A stretch of DNA of 64,000 nucleotides from JBFWIW01 sp050253535 (GCA_050253535.1 JBFWIW010000005.1:1-64000), one strand, 5' to 3'. Positions 1-8,206 are shown, counted from the stretch's first letter. Notes: generated from the sequence alone by a model not told the origin. Program-made: numbers and translations.

Positions 1-80
1 ACTGGGATAATTTTGTATCGGAGAATATATCTGATATAGCGGACGATTGGTGGATACACAATGCCCTCAAAAACGCATAG
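1..80 (+). CDS. C-terminal fragment of an unknown protein
   Basis: An open frame enters from the left edge in frame 3 and stops with TAG at 78-80, giving about 25 residues ending in DDWWIHNALKNA. The paired Trp and the following hydrophobic/Ala run faintly recall the end of an SLH-type surface repeat, but that is too short to support a family. A weak hairpin with four T follows at 114-147. The fragment could also be chance, since nothing upstream is visible. Confidence 0.3.
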   Translation, partial: WDNFVSENISDIADDWWIHNALKNA

Positions 81-113
81 GACTAGATATATCTTAATAA
101 AAGGTGTATTTTC

Positions 114-147
114 ATCGGTTTCCGGCCGGTAACCAAAACCGATTTTC
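114..147 (+). terminator. weak terminator-like hairpin
   Basis: An 8-bp perfect stem ATCGGTTT (114-121) / AAACCGAT (136-143) is followed by TTTT. It would end transcription of the gene entering from the left edge. The T-run is short. Confidence 0.35.
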
Positions 148-180
148 AGAGTGAAAATGCGCAAATAAATGACAAGACAA

Positions 181-215
181 AAAGCCCTGTAGTTATTGCA
201 ACTACAGGGCTTTTT
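181..215 (-). terminator. intrinsic terminator after the tRNA pair
   Basis: A perfect 14-bp stem (181-194 with 200-213) and a 5-nt loop lie directly downstream of tRNA-Thr on the minus strand. A-runs on the left and T-runs on the right flank it, so it can stop transcription from either side. Confidence 0.85.
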
Positions 216-217
216 GT

Positions 218-293
218 TGGAGCATCTATCCAGATTCGAACTGGAGACCTCGTCCTTACCAAGGACGCGCTCTGCCGACTGAGCTATAGATGC
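218..293 (-). tRNA. tRNA-Thr (anticodon GGT)
   Basis: The minus strand folds into a full cloverleaf. The acceptor stem GCATCTA pairs with TAGATGC. The anticodon stem CGTCC/GGACG closes the loop TTGGTAA, giving anticodon GGT, which reads the Thr codon ACC. The T-loop contains GTTCGAATC. The discriminator is T and a CCA end is encoded (218-220). It lies 3 bp after tRNA-Asp and shares its promoter and terminator. Confidence 0.96.
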
Positions 294-296
294 AAG

Positions 297-373
297 TGGC
301 GACCGAGAAGGGGCTCGAACCCTCGACCTCCAGCGTGACAGGCTGGCGTTCTAACCAACTGAACTACTCGGCC
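297..373 (-). tRNA. tRNA-Asp (anticodon GTC)
   Basis: The acceptor stem GGCCGAG pairs with CTCGGTC with one G-T pair. The anticodon stem CCAGC/GCTGG closes the loop CTGTCAC, giving anticodon GTC for Asp. The T-arm carries GGTTCGAGCC, the discriminator is G, and CCA is encoded at 297-299. It is the first gene of a two-tRNA transcript with tRNA-Thr. Confidence 0.97.
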
Positions 374-411
374 AAGCTACAGGCCATTAACGCGATTTAT
401 GACGCTTGGTT

Positions 412-440
412 ATTATACAATTACCGTGTATCTATGTCAA
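412..440 (-). promoter_or_regulatory. consensus promoter of the tRNA-Asp/Thr transcript
   Basis: On the minus strand TTGACA (435-440), a 17-bp spacer and TATAAT (412-417) form a perfect sigma-A promoter about 40 bp upstream of tRNA-Asp. The promoter overlaps the 3' end of the preceding pseudouridine synthase gene, whose stop codon occupies 432-434 inside the spacer. Confidence 0.93.
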
Positions 441-1370
441 GCCCAAAAAACCGAAATCCGACGAAATATTTGCCATATCAGTGCGGTTTATAGGCGCCAC
501 GATATCTAGAAGTTTTCCTGAGACCGGGTCGCGAAACGAGAGGTATGATGCGTGCAGGGCCTGGGCTGAAAAGCCCAGTTTTTCCGAGATTGCCCGGGAG
601 GCTTCATCATTATATAAAACGTCGCCGAGAAGCGGATGACCCATGGCCGTGCAGTGGACGCGTATCTGATGCGTACGGCCGGTCAGGAGCCTGAGACGCA
701 GATATGAGACTGTGCCGAATGGGTATTCATGTGTGCTTAGAGTCTCGTATTTTGTAACTGCGCTTTGACCGTCAGGAGAGACGACGCGAAGCATATCGCC
801 TTCACGGGCCCTTTTTATCGGCAGATCAATAATGCCTGAGTGCTCTTCGAAAGTTCCGCACACGACGGCAAGATACTCCTTGACAGCACTGCCGTCCTTC
901 AAGGCGCGGGAGGCCAGGTCTTTATAGTGGGCGTTTTTCGCAAAGAGCACAACTCCGGAGGTGTCGCGGTCAAGCCGGTTCACGGCGTGACAGCACCCGT
1001 TACCTGTGCTTTTCATCAGATAACCGGCTGCGAGGTTTGAGAGCGTTCCGGTATATTTTGCGCGCGAGGGGTGGACCAGCATGCCGCAGAGTTTGTTTAC
1101 CGCGAGGAGCCCGCTGTTTTCAAAGAGTACTTCTATATCGCCGTTCTCCGGCACAAGGTCGCTTGCCGGTTCGACTGCCGTTATATCGGCTGATATTTCA
1201 TCTCCGGCTTTTAAAACGTAGTTGGTATAGACGCTCTCGCCGTTTACCGTAATCGCTGAGCTTTGTTTCAGCCTGCGCACGAGCGAGGCGGAGAGCTTCA
1301 TCTCCCGCCTTAAAACGCCTAGCAATATCCGCCCGTCCTGAGATTCTTCCGTTTTGTGTGTAATGATCAT
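432..1370 (-). CDS. RluA-family 23S rRNA pseudouridine synthase
   Basis: 312 aa, the normal length for an RluA/RluD-type enzyme, which isomerises uridine to pseudouridine in rRNA (occasionally tRNA). An N-terminal S4-like RNA-binding segment (about residues 15-65) precedes the catalytic domain. The family signature RLDRDTSG is at 132-139, with the catalytic Asp at 134. The motif GRTHQIRVH follows further on. The start ATG overlaps the murF stop by 4 bp (ATGA), so it is translationally coupled as the last gene after ddl and murF. Whether it modifies RluD-like or RluC-like sites cannot be told from sequence. Confidence 0.9.
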   Translation of the reverse strand: MIITHKTEESQDGRILLGVLRREMKLSASLVRRLKQSSAITVNGESVYTNYVLKAGDEISADITAVEPASDLVPENGDIEVLFENSGLLAVNKLCGMLVHPSRAKYTGTLSNLAAGYLMKSTGNGCCHAVNRLDRDTSGVVLFAKNAHYKDLASRALKDGSAVKEYLAVVCGTFEEHSGIIDLPIKRAREGDMLRVVSPDGQSAVTKYETLSTHEYPFGTVSYLRLRLLTGRTHQIRVHCTAMGHPLLGDVLYNDEASRAISEKLGFSAQALHASYLSFRDPVSGKLLDIVAPINRTDMANISSDFGFLGLT

Positions 1371-2740
1371 TTCAGTCTCTTGAGTTCTTCAACGATCTCT
1401 TCAAAATGCATCCCGTGGGAGGCTTTGACCAGGACGGTGTCGCCCTTTCTAATGAGGGACGGGAGTACGGAATAGAGCGCTTCCTTCATTGGAAAGTGCC
1501 ACGCCTCGTTTCTGTCGCCGCAGGATATCAGGCCCTTGTAGTAAAACTCCGCCATGTTGCCGCAGCAGATGAGGCTGTCGATGTTCTTTCTTCCGATGAG
1601 GACGCCCATCTCACGGTGCAGCTCGCGCGAGTCGTGACCCAGCTCCATCATGTCGCCCAAAATTGCCACCCTGCGTCCGGAAAGCGACGCCAGTGATAGG
1701 ATCGCGGCGGTGACCGAGTTGGGGTTTGCGTTATAGCAGTCGTTTATTATCGTAATATAGCCGGTCTTCTGGACGTTCGATCGGCCTCCCACCGGCGCGT
1801 AATCGAGGATGCCCGTGCGAATGTCGTCCTCGGACAGTCCTAAGAGCCTGCCGACGGCGGCGGCGGAGAGCGCGGCGGAGACCAGGTGTGCGCCGAATGC
1901 GGGTATGAAGGCGGGGAAAGCATGAGACCCCTCGCAGATGCTGAACGATGTGCCGTCCAGCCCTTCGTTTTTCAGATTTTGGGCTCTGATATCGCAGTTG
2001 TCACCAAAACCGAATGTGACCTTTCTTGTGCCCGGATTAAATCCTTTTAACAGCTCGTCATCCCCGTTCATGACGGCGAAGGAATCCGGGGACATGTAGC
2101 GGAACACCTCGCTCTTGGCGCGAAGCACACCCGCGAGGTCACCCAGGGTCTCAAGGTGGCAGTAACCGATGGTTGTCATAACGCAGACAGTGGGTCGCGC
2201 CATCTCGGCAAGGCGCGACATCTCGCCAAAATCGGAAATGCCCATTTCAACGACGGCGGCCTCGTGTTCTTCACGCAGAGAGAGAAGGGTGAGCGGTACG
2301 CCAATCTCGTTATTCAGGTTTTCCGCCGTTTTCAGCACGCTGTATTTTTTTGAGAGGACGGCAGCGATCATCTCCTTGGCGCTCGTCTTTCCGACGCTGC
2401 CCGTTATCCCGATGACCGGAATGGAAAAAAGAGAACGGTAGTATTCCGCCAGAGCGCGCAGAGCCGCAAGCGTATCGGAAACAAGGATATAGGGCTCCGC
2501 GGCCGGGGAGAGCGGCCTTTCCGACAGATTGGCTGCCGCGCCCGCTTCAATGGCGGAGGCGGCGAAGTCGTGCCCGTCCACGCGCGCGCCTCGTATGCAG
2601 AGAAAAAGGTTGCCTTCCTGCACATCGCGGTTGTCCCGCACAACGCCGGTTATTTGTTTATTTTTCTTATCCGCAGGTCCGACGTATGTGCCGCCGGTAC
2701 AGCGCGCTATGTCGGCCAGGGAGAGTGGCTTCATTTTCAT
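1367..2740 (-). CDS. murF: UDP-MurNAc-tripeptide:D-Ala-D-Ala ligase
   Basis: 457 aa. MurF adds the D-Ala-D-Ala dipeptide to UDP-MurNAc-tripeptide in the cytoplasm, the last soluble step of peptidoglycan precursor synthesis. The Mur-ligase P-loop GITGSVGKTS is at 111-120, followed by NLNNEIGVP and, in the C-terminal half, INDCYNANPNS and ILGDMMELG, all typical of MurF. It starts 13 bp after ddl, whose product it consumes, so substrate synthesis and use are encoded side by side. The start has a CGGAG site about 8 bp upstream. The next gene overlaps by 4 bp. Confidence 0.96.
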   Translation of the reverse strand: MKMKPLSLADIARCTGGTYVGPADKKNKQITGVVRDNRDVQEGNLFLCIRGARVDGHDFAASAIEAGAAANLSERPLSPAAEPYILVSDTLAALRALAEYYRSLFSIPVIGITGSVGKTSAKEMIAAVLSKKYSVLKTAENLNNEIGVPLTLLSLREEHEAAVVEMGISDFGEMSRLAEMARPTVCVMTTIGYCHLETLGDLAGVLRAKSEVFRYMSPDSFAVMNGDDELLKGFNPGTRKVTFGFGDNCDIRAQNLKNEGLDGTSFSICEGSHAFPAFIPAFGAHLVSAALSAAAVGRLLGLSEDDIRTGILDYAPVGGRSNVQKTGYITIINDCYNANPNSVTAAILSLASLSGRRVAILGDMMELGHDSRELHREMGVLIGRKNIDSLICCGNMAEFYYKGLISCGDRNEAWHFPMKEALYSVLPSLIRKGDTVLVKASHGMHFEEIVEELKRLK

Positions 2741-2753
2741 GGTCAGTACTCCG

Positions 2754-3788
2754 TCACTCGTATTTTTTAAGGGACTCTTCTATTATTTTCGCACAGAGGT
2801 CCTCATAGGACATGCCGACGACGGCCGCTTCCTGTGGCAGAAGGCTCGTCGGGGTCATGCCGGGGAGGGTGTTAGCCTCAAGACAGTATACCCCGCCGTT
2901 TTCGGAGACGATAAAGTCCATACGGGCATAGACCTCGAGCATAAGCGCGGAGAAGACCTTTTCGGCCGTTCTCTGGAGGCTTCGGGTTATATCTTCCGGG
3001 AGGTCGGCCGGACAGTACTCGTCCGTAAGTCCGCTCTGATATTTGTTCTTGTAATCATAGAATCCGGATTTTGGGCATATCTCAATAACCGGCAGGGCCG
3101 CGCCCGCAATGACGCCGACGTCGCACTCCCGCCCCTTTATATATCTTTCGGCTATGGCGAAGTCCTCGTATTCGAAAGCCAGGCGCAGCGCCGTGAGATA
3201 TTCCGTTTCGTTTTTTGCGATGGACGTGCCGATGGACGAGCCGCCGGAGCGCGGCTTCACGACGCAGGGAAAACCCGGATTTTTGTAATTTCCGGAACGG
3301 CGGTTCACTATGACTGCCTCCGGAGTCTCGATCCCGTTCTGCATAAAAAGCTGCTTAGCCGCCCATTTGTCCATGGCGAGCGCGCTGCCGAGATAGCCGC
3401 AGCCCGTATACTTTATATCCATCACGTCGAATGCGGCCTGCAGTCTGCCGTCCTCGCCGTCCTCGCCGTGGAGCGCCATAAATACTATGTCGGCTGCGCG
3501 GCAGACCTCGAAAATATTGTTGCCTATCCGCGCGTTATTGTCCTGCCTGCGGCTTTTTCTTATGGACTCAATATCAGGTACCGTCTCGCCGACTTTGGCC
3601 ACGCTGTCGTCATAAGGTGCGGAGAAAATTTCGGCAGGGTTATTATATGTGCCGGTATAGCCGAAAAAAGCGTCTACGAGAACTGCGCGGTGGCCGAGTT
3701 TTCGAAGCGCCTTAGCAGCCATGGTGCCGCTAGTAAGGGAAACGTCGCGTTCGGCGGAGAGACCGCCGCAAAGTACGATTATGTTCAT
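2754..3788 (-). CDS. ddl: D-alanine--D-alanine ligase
   Basis: 344 aa from the preferred start (ATG at 3788), which sits 6 bp after GGAGG. A more upstream in-frame ATG overlaps that ribosome site and is unlikely. Ddl joins two D-Ala with ATP to supply MurF. The N-terminal motif VLCGGLSAERDVSL, the ATP-grasp segments GCGYLGSALAMDKW and KPRSGGSSIGTS, and the C-terminal EANTLPGMTPTS, where metal and substrate bind, are all present. It has its own promoter (3824-3852) and heads ddl-murF-rluA. The D-Ala versus D-Lac specificity residue was not assigned. Confidence 0.95.
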   Translation of the reverse strand: MNIIVLCGGLSAERDVSLTSGTMAAKALRKLGHRAVLVDAFFGYTGTYNNPAEIFSAPYDDSVAKVGETVPDIESIRKSRRQDNNARIGNNIFEVCRAADIVFMALHGEDGEDGRLQAAFDVMDIKYTGCGYLGSALAMDKWAAKQLFMQNGIETPEAVIVNRRSGNYKNPGFPCVVKPRSGGSSIGTSIAKNETEYLTALRLAFEYEDFAIAERYIKGRECDVGVIAGAALPVIEICPKSGFYDYKNKYQSGLTDEYCPADLPEDITRSLQRTAEKVFSALMLEVYARMDFIVSENGGVYCLEANTLPGMTPTSLLPQEAAVVGMSYEDLCAKIIEESLKKYE

Positions 3789-3823
3789 AACTGCCTCCAA
3801 GAAATGCCTATAAAGCTTATAAA

Positions 3824-3852
3824 ATTATATACCGTTTGCCTGACCTAGGCAA
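3824..3852 (-). promoter_or_regulatory. promoter of ddl-murF-rluA
   Basis: Minus-strand TTGCCT (3847-3852), a 17-bp spacer and TATAAT (3824-3829). The -35 lies in a small inverted repeat TTGCCT/AGGCAA, which may be an operator or chance. Confidence 0.7.
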
Positions 3853-3901
3853 CATACAATATTATAATTGAATCATCCTGCGAACTATAACGAAAAGCGG
3901 C

Positions 3902-4798
3902 TCAGATGCCGTTTTTTTTAACCGACAGTATAAAAATTGTCGAAATAATCATTACGAAACCGAGTATGTCAATAGCGCCGAGCGGTGTCCCCAGCCAGAA
4001 AATGGACAATATGGTGGACACGACGGGCTCGTCGGTGGACAGTATACTTGCCCTTGCCGAGCCTATGTATTTGACTGCCTGCATATAAAAAGCAAAGGCA
4101 AGAACGGTGCCGGGTATGACTATGCCGGCAAGTGCCAGGACCGACCAGATATCCCATATGCCGGTCAAGTGCCACGGCCTGAAAATAAGGCAGAGGGTGA
4201 CGCCCCCGATGAGCATGCCCCAGCCGGTTATGGAAAGTGAGGCGTGCTTTTCCAACAGCCTGTGCGGCTGAATGCTGTAAAAACAGAAGGAAACGGCCGC
4301 GACAAAGCACCAGAAGAGTGCTTTGCCGGAGATGACGAGAGTATCGAAACTACCGTGTGTCGCGCATAAAAACACGCCGAAAACGGCGAGAAGCGCAGAT
4401 ATCAGTTCACGGCGGCTTGGCATATGGCGGTGTCTTACCGAGATGTAGGCGACAATCAACACCGGGGCCGTATATTCGAGAACAGTCGCCGTCGCGGCGT
4501 TTGAGAATCCGATGGCGGTGAAGTATCCATACTGGCAGAGCGCGGTGCCCAGAATACCGAAGAGGCTAATATCCGCGGCGTCACGTTTTTTGCGCCATAC
4601 ATCAAACACAGCCGTACCGGACTTAATAAACGATACGATAAGGATAATAAGTCCCGCCGAAATAAGCCTAACCGGCACGAGCCAATTTGAGGTGAGATTC
4701 CTGTTTTCAAACAAAAACTGGCCGCAGAGACCGGAAAATGCCCAAAAAGCTCCGGCTGTGACGGCCAGTACATACCCAATATTTTTACTTTTTTCCAT
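3902..4798 (-). CDS. EamA-family (DMT superfamily) transporter
   Basis: 298 aa from the ATG at 4798, which follows AGAGGG; the longer reading frame lacks a site. About ten hydrophobic segments form two EamA repeats of five helices, and the first begins NIGYVLAVTAGAFWAFSGL. Members export or exchange amino acids, metabolites or nucleotide sugars across the inner membrane; the substrate here is not predictable. It follows the ABC-importer ATPase by 78 bp on the same strand, with a weak promoter of its own at 4835-4863, so it may be independent. Confidence 0.85.
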   Translation of the reverse strand: MEKSKNIGYVLAVTAGAFWAFSGLCGQFLFENRNLTSNWLVPVRLISAGLIILIVSFIKSGTAVFDVWRKKRDAADISLFGILGTALCQYGYFTAIGFSNAATATVLEYTAPVLIVAYISVRHRHMPSRRELISALLAVFGVFLCATHGSFDTLVISGKALFWCFVAAVSFCFYSIQPHRLLEKHASLSITGWGMLIGGVTLCLIFRPWHLTGIWDIWSVLALAGIVIPGTVLAFAFYMQAVKYIGSARASILSTDEPVVSTILSIFWLGTPLGAIDILGFVMIISTIFILSVKKNGI

Positions 4799-4834
4799 AG
4801 AGATCCCTCTTTTACTACCCGTGATACAGAGCGA

Positions 4835-4863
4835 ACTATAGCACAATGTTGTAAGTTTTGAAA
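4835..4863 (-). promoter_or_regulatory. possible promoter of the EamA transporter
   Basis: Minus-strand TTTCAA (4858-4863), a 17-bp spacer and TATAGT (4835-4840). The -35 is poor. Confidence 0.4.
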
Positions 4864-4876
4864 GAGGAATTTTAAC

Positions 4877-5446
4877 TTAAACTTCATAATCAGGCAGTGT
4901 CAGTATCCGGCTGCCCATTTTTACCGCTTCCTCACGGGAGTGTGAGGTCATTATTATCTGAGTATTCCGGGAGAGTATCCTTGGTATGATCCTGTCCATA
5001 AGCCCGGGGTCCAGCCCTTTCATCGGCTCGTCAAGGAGCAGGAGGTCGCCGCCGTATACCAGCGCCCGGGCGAGCGCGACTCTTCTGCACTGGCCGCCGG
5101 AGAGGTTTCGCGGGAGACTGTCGGCATCTTCCGAAAGTTCCATTTCAGCAAGTACGGCAGAAGCCTCGTCTTTGCGCGAAGGCGGAAGGACAGCGGCAAC
5201 GTTCTCCTCCGCCGTCAGCCAGGGGATCAGCCGGTCTTCCTGGAACATATACGCTATTCGTGAGGCATCTTCCATTATTGAACCGCCGTCAGGCCGTATG
5301 AGACCCGCGATCAGCCTAAGGAGCGTAGTTTTCCCGGCGCCGGAGGGGGCCTCAATGCATGTGACCGGTGCGTCAATATCGCACGTAAAGCCGTCGAATA
5401 TCCGTTTTTCGCCGTATGAAAAGGTGAGATTAAGGATCTTTACCAA
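4877..5446 (-). CDS. ABC transporter ATPase, NitT/TauT type
   Basis: 189 aa, short for this family (about 240-260). It energises import with the permease and binding protein encoded just upstream. Walker A is APSGAGKTT near residue 35, the Q-loop region is MFQEDRL, the signature is LSGGQCRRVALARAL, Walker B is LLLLDEP, and an H-switch SH lies near the end. The core is therefore complete and only the usual C-terminal extension is missing. A TTG start follows AAAGGAG by about 10 bp and overlaps the permease gene by 7 bp. Confidence 0.9.
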   Translation of the reverse strand: MVKILNLTFSYGEKRIFDGFTCDIDAPVTCIEAPSGAGKTTLLRLIAGLIRPDGGSIMEDASRIAYMFQEDRLIPWLTAEENVAAVLPPSRKDEASAVLAEMELSEDADSLPRNLSGGQCRRVALARALVYGGDLLLLDEPMKGLDPGLMDRIIPRILSRNTQIIMTSHSREEAVKMGSRILTLPDYEV

Positions 5447-6210
5447 GTCTTCACGCTCCTTTTCATGAGCTTTTCAAATACTTTCTCAAGGATAAAACTG
5501 AATATTATAACCACCGCCGTCCAAGCGAAGAGGGAGGGGGTCTCCAGATATATTTTAGAATAATATAGCTGCGTCCCCATGGCGCTTTTAGGGAGACACA
5601 GTACCTCCGCCGCAATACCCGCCTTCCAGGAAAGGCCCAGGGCTGTTACGCAGGCGGCGTTCCAGTGCGGAAAAATAGAGGGTATGTAGATGAGTCTGAG
5701 CTTTTTGGATGGGTCGAAGCCGTACATTGACGCCATCTCCAAAAGATCCCCGTCCGTACTCTTTATGCCCGCTGATGTGTTTCCCCATACGACGGGTGTA
5801 ACCATGAGCATGGCTGCAAATCCAGGGACATTTGACTTTCCTATCCATAAAAGAGCGAGAATTATGAACGAGGCCACGGGCGTCGCGCGCACTATCCGTA
5901 AAATTGGGGATAGCAGAGTATCGGCCATCCTGCTCCACGAGGTGAGTGGGGCGAGTAGGGTGCCAAGCAGAACACCGGCAAAGAAACCTGTCAGGATACG
6001 CAGAAGAGAGAGGCCGGCAGCAATCCAGAAGGACGCGTCCGTGGAAAGTGTGACAAGGACACTTAAAACTGTCGTAGGGGCAGGAAGAATAAGTTCCTGC
6101 CCCACTTTAAGAGCTGCAAGTTCCCAGACGGCTATCCAAAAGACGGCAGCCGCAAGGAGACGCAGATATTTAGTTATTTTCTTTTTATCTGTCGTAGTAG
6201 AAGTCGTCAC
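5440..6210 (-). CDS. ABC transporter permease, NitT/TauT (SsuC/TauC) type
   Basis: 256 aa with about six membrane segments. It would form the inner-membrane channel of the importer. The cytoplasmic EAA-like loop in the region MASMYGFDPSKKLRLIYIP (compare EaArtlGAs) contacts the ATPase. The GTG start at 6210 lies inside the 3' end of the binding-protein gene (26-bp overlap), behind GGAGG about 11 bp upstream. Relatives carry sulfonates, nitrate, bicarbonate or thiamine precursors, and the substrate is not resolved here. Confidence 0.9.
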   Translation of the reverse strand: MTTSTTTDKKKITKYLRLLAAAVFWIAVWELAALKVGQELILPAPTTVLSVLVTLSTDASFWIAAGLSLLRILTGFFAGVLLGTLLAPLTSWSRMADTLLSPILRIVRATPVASFIILALLWIGKSNVPGFAAMLMVTPVVWGNTSAGIKSTDGDLLEMASMYGFDPSKKLRLIYIPSIFPHWNAACVTALGLSWKAGIAAEVLCLPKSAMGTQLYYSKIYLETPSLFAWTAVVIIFSFILEKVFEKLMKRSVKTW

Positions 6211-7261
6211 CGGGTAAAGAGCCTCCTATCGAGTTCGGAGCGGCGGCTAAGAGAACGTTAAAGTATTCGGCCAGATATGATTTCATCGTTTCGGCGCCGG
6301 ATACGAAGACGATATTGCAGTCGGGGATGGCGGCCTTGGCTATGGCCTCCGAACCGACTATCTCGAATTTTACAGCAAGGGCGGCCGCCGCGTCAAGATT
6401 GGCGGCGTCATTTGTATAATTTATGGATTCTTCGTATTCGTCCAGAAACGCGTTCAAAGCGGCCTCGTCGACCTTGTCGGAGCGGAAGACGATGCAGCCC
6501 TGTGTCAGGACGCTGCCGTCGGCGCTTATGGCGTCCCACTCGTCGGTCAGGTCAAGGGCTTTGCGAACCTCGGTATTTTTCATGAGAACGGTCGTCACGG
6601 CGGGGACGGGGAGCATGCAGATATCGAGGTTACCGGCGGCCATCTGGGTCGTCAGTTCGTCGCTCGCCATATATTCTATGGTGACGTCTTTGCCGGGCTC
6701 AAGGCCGTTTTTTGTGAGGATATAATTGAGGACATATTCGGGGTTTGAGCCCTGCCCGGTTGCGTATATCGTCTTCCCCGCGAGGTCGGACACGGATTTT
6801 ATGCTGTCGCCTTTTTCTAGTATATATAGGACGCCGAGGGTGTTTATTGCGGCAATCTTTACGTTTCCGCCCGTCTTGTTATAGAGAGCGGCGGCTACGT
6901 TGGTGGGAACGGCGGCAATGTCGAGCGAGCCGGAGACAAGAGCACTCACAATGTTTGTGGGGTCGGACTCCATGGTGAAATTATATGCGATGGGATATAC
7001 GCCGGAATTTGCCTGATCCATGAAATATGCCGCTCCGATTCCGGTCGGGCCTTTGAGGAAGCCCACGTTCAGCGAGACGCCGGAAAAGTCGGGCGTTTCA
7101 GTTTCGGTATCAGCATTGGTATCGGTAATTGTCTGCTGTTCGGAAGCGGTGCTGCCGGTGGAGGACGTATCGGTGTTGCCGGTACTGTCGGTATTGCCGG
7201 AGCATCCAGCGAGTGCAAATACAATCATTAGTGCGAGGATGAGTGAGATAAATCTTTTCAA
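6185..7261 (-). CDS. lipoprotein substrate-binding protein of the NitT/TauT-type importer
   Basis: 358 aa from a TTG start at 7261, 8 bp after AGGAGA. A signal peptide with the lipobox LAGC (Cys near residue 19) and a Thr/Ser-rich linker place it on the outer face of the membrane. The fold resembles SsuA/ThiY-type periplasmic proteins: GFLKGPTGIGAAYFM near the start, a central AGKTIYATGQGSNPEYVLNYIL segment typical of nitrate/taurine/pyrimidine binders, then AAGNLDICMLPVPA. It follows the Crp/Fnr-family regulator gene by 44 bp with no promoter visible between them, so the two are probably co-transcribed. Confidence 0.88.
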   Translation of the reverse strand: MKRFISLILALMIVFALAGCSGNTDSTGNTDTSSTGSTASEQQTITDTNADTETETPDFSGVSLNVGFLKGPTGIGAAYFMDQANSGVYPIAYNFTMESDPTNIVSALVSGSLDIAAVPTNVAAALYNKTGGNVKIAAINTLGVLYILEKGDSIKSVSDLAGKTIYATGQGSNPEYVLNYILTKNGLEPGKDVTIEYMASDELTTQMAAGNLDICMLPVPAVTTVLMKNTEVRKALDLTDEWDAISADGSVLTQGCIVFRSDKVDEAALNAFLDEYEESINYTNDAANLDAAAALAVKFEIVGSEAIAKAAIPDCNIVFVSGAETMKSYLAEYFNVLLAAAPNSIGGSLPGDDFYYDR

Positions 7262-7305
7262 TTCAGGTTCTCCTTTCAATTTGCGGTGCGTTATGCTTGT
7301 CTTTA

Positions 7306-7995
7306 TCAGAAGCCCGCGAGCCCATTTAGGTCCAATATCTCGATTTCTTTACCGTTTTTATGTATGAGACCGGCCCTTTCCATGGCGCAAAACGAGCGAT
7401 AAAGTGATGCTCTGCCTATATTCAGCATGTCGGCCATGCCGGAAATACTGCCCGGGACGAGGACTGTGAATCTTCCATTTTCTTCTGAGGCGTTTGCGAT
7501 GAGATAGTGAGCTACTGTCTGCCCGGTGCCGGCGATTATGAGCGTCTCTATTTTTTGGTTCAGAAAATGTATCCTGCCCGACAGGAAACGCATGTAATTC
7601 TCCGCGACCACGAAATCTTCCCTCATGACGCGCTCCAGAAGCTGCTGAGGAATGAATACGATTCGGCAAAGGGAAGAGGCCCTGAGCGAAGTGACATAGT
7701 CCGGTTCGTCTGAAAATACGGCGGCGACGCCGAAGACGCTGCCCGCGGAAAGGGTGTTCATGACATAGCGGCGGCCGCCGCTGTCCTTTGTCACCGCGAT
7801 ACCACCAGTGAGGACAAAGCCGATGCTGCGGCGAAAATCGCTGATATCGAAAATGACGTCGCCCTTTTTAAATACGGCAAGCTCGCACATGTCATCCTTA
7901 ACGAGGCGCATTATCGTATCCATACCCACGTCTTTGAACAGAAAACATGAGGAGAGACACTCTATATCCTGTTTTTTTAACTTGGCTATATCCAT
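7306..7995 (-). CDS. Crp/Fnr-family transcriptional regulator
   Basis: 229 aa from the ATG at 7995, 6 bp after GAGG. An N-terminal cyclic-nucleotide-binding-type beta barrel (about 15-130) contains GDVIFDISD and LSAGSVFGVAAVF. A long dimer helix follows (about 130-155). The C-terminal winged helix-turn-helix has GSISGMADMLNIGRASLYR as the DNA-reading part. No Fnr-type N-terminal cysteine cluster is present (only scattered Cys), so the effector is unknown. It heads the ABC-importer genes and has a perfect palindrome in its own leader (8012-8027), which suggests autoregulation of the whole unit. Confidence 0.9.
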   Translation of the reverse strand: MDIAKLKKQDIECLSSCFLFKDVGMDTIMRLVKDDMCELAVFKKGDVIFDISDFRRSIGFVLTGGIAVTKDSGGRRYVMNTLSAGSVFGVAAVFSDEPDYVTSLRASSLCRIVFIPQQLLERVMREDFVVAENYMRFLSGRIHFLNQKIETLIIAGTGQTVAHYLIANASEENGRFTVLVPGSISGMADMLNIGRASLYRSFCAMERAGLIHKNGKEIEILDLNGLAGF

Positions 7996-8011
7996 AACGA
8001 ACCTCGTATAT

Positions 8012-8027
8012 TGTCTCATTTGAGACA
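8012..8027. promoter_or_regulatory. candidate operator palindrome of the Crp/Fnr-family regulator
   Basis: TGTCTCATTTGAGACA is a perfect 7-2-7 palindrome. It lies between the promoter (8038-8066) and the regulator start codon, just downstream of the expected transcription start. It differs from both the E. coli CRP site (TGTGA-N6-TCACA) and the FNR site (TTGAT-N4-ATCAA). Confidence 0.6.
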
Positions 8028-8037
8028 TCTCGGTGGA

Positions 8038-8066
8038 ATATTATACCGTTACCGTACATTTGTCAA
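8038..8066 (-). promoter_or_regulatory. promoter of the crp-family/ABC importer unit
   Basis: Minus-strand TTGACA (8061-8066). The best -10 is TAATAT (8038-8043, 17-bp spacer); an overlapping TATAAT (8040-8045) has a 15-bp spacer. Confidence 0.75.
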
Positions 8067-8149
8067 GCGTATTTTGCATAATACAGGGGAGAATAACGGC
8101 ATGGCGCACTGAACATTTAAAACCCGTGTACCGAAAAACGAAAAAACGC

Positions 8150-8178
8150 TTGCATTATGCCCCTTGTAATGGTATAAT
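8150..8178 (+). promoter_or_regulatory. promoter of the rimP-nusA-infB-ribF operon
   Basis: TTGCAT (8150-8155), a 17-bp spacer and TATAAT (8173-8178). A leader of about 95 nt with a terminator-like hairpin follows before rimP. Confidence 0.8.
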
Positions 8179-8206
8179 TCCAACGTTAGACGTAAGTTGT
8201 TGACGT

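Noticed and set aside
2529..3848. 439-codon open frame on the plus strand opposite murF and ddl
   Set aside because: It is antisense to two well-supported genes, has no recognisable domain and no ribosome site; it reflects the GC bias of the real frames.
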